A stretch of DNA of 64,000 nucleotides from Streptomyces sp. NBC_01591 (GTDB lineage: Bacteria > Actinomycetota > Actinomycetes > Streptomycetales > Streptomycetaceae), in NCBI RefSeq assembly GCF_035918155.1, contig NZ_CP109327.1:1984001-2048000 (forward strand), written 5' to 3'. A program made the translations under genes and the position numbers. The number at the start of each line of letters is the position of its first letter. Position 1 is the first letter of the stretch. The notes beneath the pieces were generated by a model. That model had not been told where the DNA came from. It made no database searches and worked only from the letters and a program-made list of their open reading frames with translations. Of the stretch, positions 62,109-64,000 are shown piece by piece.

Positions 62109-63008
62109 TCAGTAGACGCTGACTCCGTACGCGCTGAGCGCCTCGGCGACCGGCTGGAAGTACGTGGTGCCGCCGGAGGAGCAGTTGCCGCTGCCGCCCG
62201 AGGTCAGGCCGATCGCCTTGGAGCCGGAGTAGAGGGAGCCGCCGGAGTCGCCGGGCTCCGCACAGACGTTGGTCTTGATCATGCCGTAGACGATGTCGCC
62301 GTTGCCGTAGTTGACCGTGGCGTTGAGACCCGTGACGGAGCCGCTGTGGATGCCGGTGGTGGAGCCGCGGCGGGTGACGGACATGCCGGCCGTGGCGTTG
62401 GCCGCGCTGGTGATGTCGACGCTGCCGACGGTGCCCGCGGGGGCGACCGAGGCGTTGTCGTACCGCACCAGGCCGTAGTCGTTGGTCGGGAAGCTGGAGC
62501 CGACCGTCGGTCCGATGCTGGTCGTCTTCGACGAGTTGGTGTACCAGGGCGGGTTACCGTCGGTGCAGTGACCGGCGGTCAGGAAGTAATAGGTACTGCC
62601 GCTGCGGACGTTGAAGCCGAGGGAGCAGCGCCAGCCGGGGGCGTAGATCGCGTCGCCGCCGGAGAGCAGCTTGCTGAGCTTACCGGGGGTGCGCTCGATC
62701 TTCAGGGCGGCGGCGTTGGCTCCGGCGGACTGCTTGATCTGCTCGATCTCGGCCTGCGAGACCGTACTGTCGACGGCGACCACGAGTCTCTTGGACACCG
62801 GGTCGACGTTCCACGCGGTGCCCGCGACGTCGGCGCCGAGCACGGCGTCGCTCGCGGCGGAGAGCTGCTCGGCACTGAAGGTGGTGTTGGTGTCGGCCTG
62901 GGCGCTGGGGACGGCCAGTGCGGCGACGGCGACGAGACCCGCGGCGATGGCGATGGTCCTGGCGCGTCTCGCGGTGCCGCCGAGGGGGGTAGTGCGCTTC
63001 ATCCTCAC
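62109..63008 (-). CDS. Secreted chymotrypsin-like serine protease (S1 family) with prodomain
   Basis: A 299-residue preproprotease of the Streptogrisin/alpha-lytic type. Signal peptide about residues 1-38 (cleavage near SAQAD), prodomain about 40-110 ([20 protein letters not shown]), then the protease from [13 protein letters not shown]. The catalytic His is in YFLTAGHC, Asp in [10 protein letters not shown] and Ser in [10 protein letters not shown]; the last segment is [23 protein letters not shown] 63008 lies eight bases behind GGAGG (ATG 63002 is the alternative). It is secreted for protein digestion. Confidence 0.95.
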   Translation of the reverse strand: MRMKRTTPLGGTARRARTIAIAAGLVAVAALAVPSAQADTNTTFSAEQLSAASDAVLGADVAGTAWNVDPVSKRLVVAVDSTVSQAEIEQIKQSAGANAAALKIERTPGKLSKLLSGGDAIYAPGWRCSLGFNVRSGSTYYFLTAGHCTDGNPPWYTNSSKTTSIGPTVGSSFPTNDYGLVRYDNASVAPAGTVGSVDITSAANATAGMSVTRRGSTTGIHSGSVTGLNATVNYGNGDIVYGMIKTNVCAEPGDSGGSLYSGSKAIGLTSGGSGNCSSGGTTYFQPVAEALSAYGVSVY

Positions 63009-63202
63009 TTTTCATTCCTCCCGAGGGGAAGTCGGGGGCCCGCCTGTGGGGTGGTCGGACCCGTGAGGCGCAGTCTTTCGCACGGCCATATGCCTGCAGT
63101 ACAGACATGCCGTGTTCCTGACAAGCGCTGTTCGGGAGTATTCAAGGCGTCAACTCGTGGCGCAAGAGGGCCTACTGGCCTGAACTTGTCGCACAGCGCG
63201 GG

Positions 63203-63238
63203 AGCGGCCCCGGCAGCACGCGGGCTGCCGGGACCGCT
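63203..63238 (-). terminator. Hairpin terminator after the DUF1684 gene
   Basis: Long stem: CCCGGCAGC pairs with GCTGCCGGG, and AGCGG with CCGCT across a single C-A mismatch, loop ACGCGG. It lies 25 bases past the stop at 63263. Confidence 0.75.
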
Positions 63239-63262
63239 GCCCCGGACGAATATGTCGGCGTG

Positions 63263-64000
63263 TCAGTTGTCGACGCGGTTGCGCTCCCCCGCCTCGACGG
63301 CGACGGGAAGGGTGTTGCCGGGCGGCGGGAAGGGGCAGATGAAGTGGTCCGCGAAGGCGCACGGCGGCAGCAGCGCGCGGTTGAGGTCGACCGTCACGCT
63401 GCCGTCCTCGGCGGGCGCCGCGGGCCGCAGGAACCGGAAGCGGTAGCTGCTGGTTCCGCTGGTGGCATCGGCGAAGACCGCCCAGAGCGAGCCGTCGGGC
63501 TCGACCGCGACATGCAGCGTGTGCTCCGCGCCGTCGGCCTCGAAGGCGATCTCACCGGCGAGTCCGAGACCGCGCTCGACCCCGTCGGCGTTCTCGACCC
63601 GGACCGTACGGGCGCTGTCGTACGGGCGGAAGATGCCCGGGAGCACCCAGCGGGCGTCGTACGGGGTGGCTTCGATGGCCCGGAAGGCGCGCCGCGCCGG
63701 GGAGTCCGGGTCGAAGTCCCGTACCGCCCAGAGCCCTTCGCGGCTCAGCACGACCAGCCGCCGCTCACCGTGCGCGACGCGGGACTCGTCGATCGGGCCG
63801 CGGTCGGCGGTGAGACGGACCTGGCCGGTGAAGGGCTCGCCGTCGACGGTCAGCCCGTCCGCGGCGGAGGCGCTGAGCACCAGCTCGTCGCCGTCCTCCC
63901 GCCACTGCCCGGGGACCTCGGGGATGTGGCCCTCCGGGTAGTCGGAGAGCCAGTGGGTGCCGGTGAGGGAGAGCGGTCCGTAGGGGCCGGCGACCATGGC
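63263..64000 (-). CDS. DUF1684 domain protein, 5' end outside the window
   Basis: The visible 245 codons contain the DUF1684 signatures PYGPLSLTGTHWLSDYPEG, FRPYDSARTVRVENADG, AVFADATSGTSSYRFRFL and LPPCAFADHFICPFPPPGN. The family is widespread in actinobacteria, with no enzyme activity known to me. The protein normally begins about 20-25 residues earlier than the ATG at 63997, so the true start is beyond base 64000. Confidence 0.88.
   Translation of the reverse strand, partial: AMVAGPYGPLSLTGTHWLSDYPEGHIPEVPGQWREDGDELVLSASAADGLTVDGEPFTGQVRLTADRGPIDESRVAHGERRLVVLSREGLWAVRDFDPDSPARRAFRAIEATPYDARWVLPGIFRPYDSARTVRVENADGVERGLGLAGEIAFEADGAEHTLHVAVEPDGSLWAVFADATSGTSSYRFRFLRPAAPAEDGSVTVDLNRALLPPCAFADHFICPFPPPGNTLPVAVEAGERNRVDN

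Overview
The window is a 64-kb piece of a Streptomyces chromosome. The DNA is very GC-rich with third-position GC bias and GTG/ATG starts, and the gene set is typical of the genus: a four-cysteine SoxR, many TetR regulators, secreted SGNH and class-2 lipases, a Streptomyces-type phospholipase A2, a chymotrypsin-like S1 protease, CitMHS, hmgA and a dnaE2 cassette. From memory, the order soxR - ADH/ALDH - citrate transporter - hmgA - ABC/TetR - SGNH lipase - lipase - dnaE2 resembles the SCO1697-SCO1739 part of S. coelicolor, so most of the window looks like conserved chromosome carrying small scars rather than one large island. I saw no rRNA or tRNA gene, CRISPR array, prophage or intact insertion sequence.

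Region 1 (1-11.8 kb): a partial penicillin-acylase-type enzyme, a small Cys-pair protein, a membrane Ser/Thr kinase, soxR, then fatty-acid/aldehyde metabolism (MaoC hydratase, acyl-CoA dehydrogenase, alcohol and aldehyde dehydrogenases) with two TetR genes. Two operator-like motifs each occur at two promoters and assign a plausible regulon to each TetR. A broken ppk2 and an MFS scrap lie between ArsR and the ADH. Region 2 (11.8-23.9 kb): an ABC exporter behind a MerR/SoxR-type promoter, a 23-bp tandem repeat, a broken MFS gene, CitMHS, a molybdopterin oxidoreductase with a TetR, and a tightly coupled operon for a secreted beta-helix protein, a lipoprotein and a polytopic membrane protein.

Region 3 (23.9-45.5 kb): hmgA and a GntR regulator, a type ISP-like specificity-domain protein, a TetR-controlled drug-type ABC transporter, lipases, an AAA ATPase, GntR/GNAT/DUF402 genes, a three-domain methyltransferase-Nudix-VOC fusion, and an ImuB-like/DnaE2 mutasome operon with a LexA box. 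Region 4 (45.5-52.2 kb): a MoxR ATPase/VWA-HExxH pair with an unknown upstream partner and a divergent CoiA-like gene, then phospholipase A2 and hydrolase genes.

Region 5 (52.2-61.9 kb) is the most interesting. It holds an FxSxx-COOH RiPP system on the minus strand: a 55-residue precursor, fxsA, ending FNSAL (60062-60229), then radical-SAM fxsB, TIR-like fxsC and fxsT. FxsT is an NLR-like protein joining a ParA-type ATPase, a TIR-like domain, an NB-ARC NTPase and TPRs. Divergent from fxsA is a four-helix DUF4231/SLATT-like membrane protein, and tail-to-tail with that is a SLOG-domain nucleotide-binding protein. Fxs and SLATT/SLOG families are known separately. Their side-by-side arrangement suggests a peptide- and nucleotide-linked sensing or conflict system whose function is not established. 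The window ends with an S1 protease and a partial DUF1684 protein.
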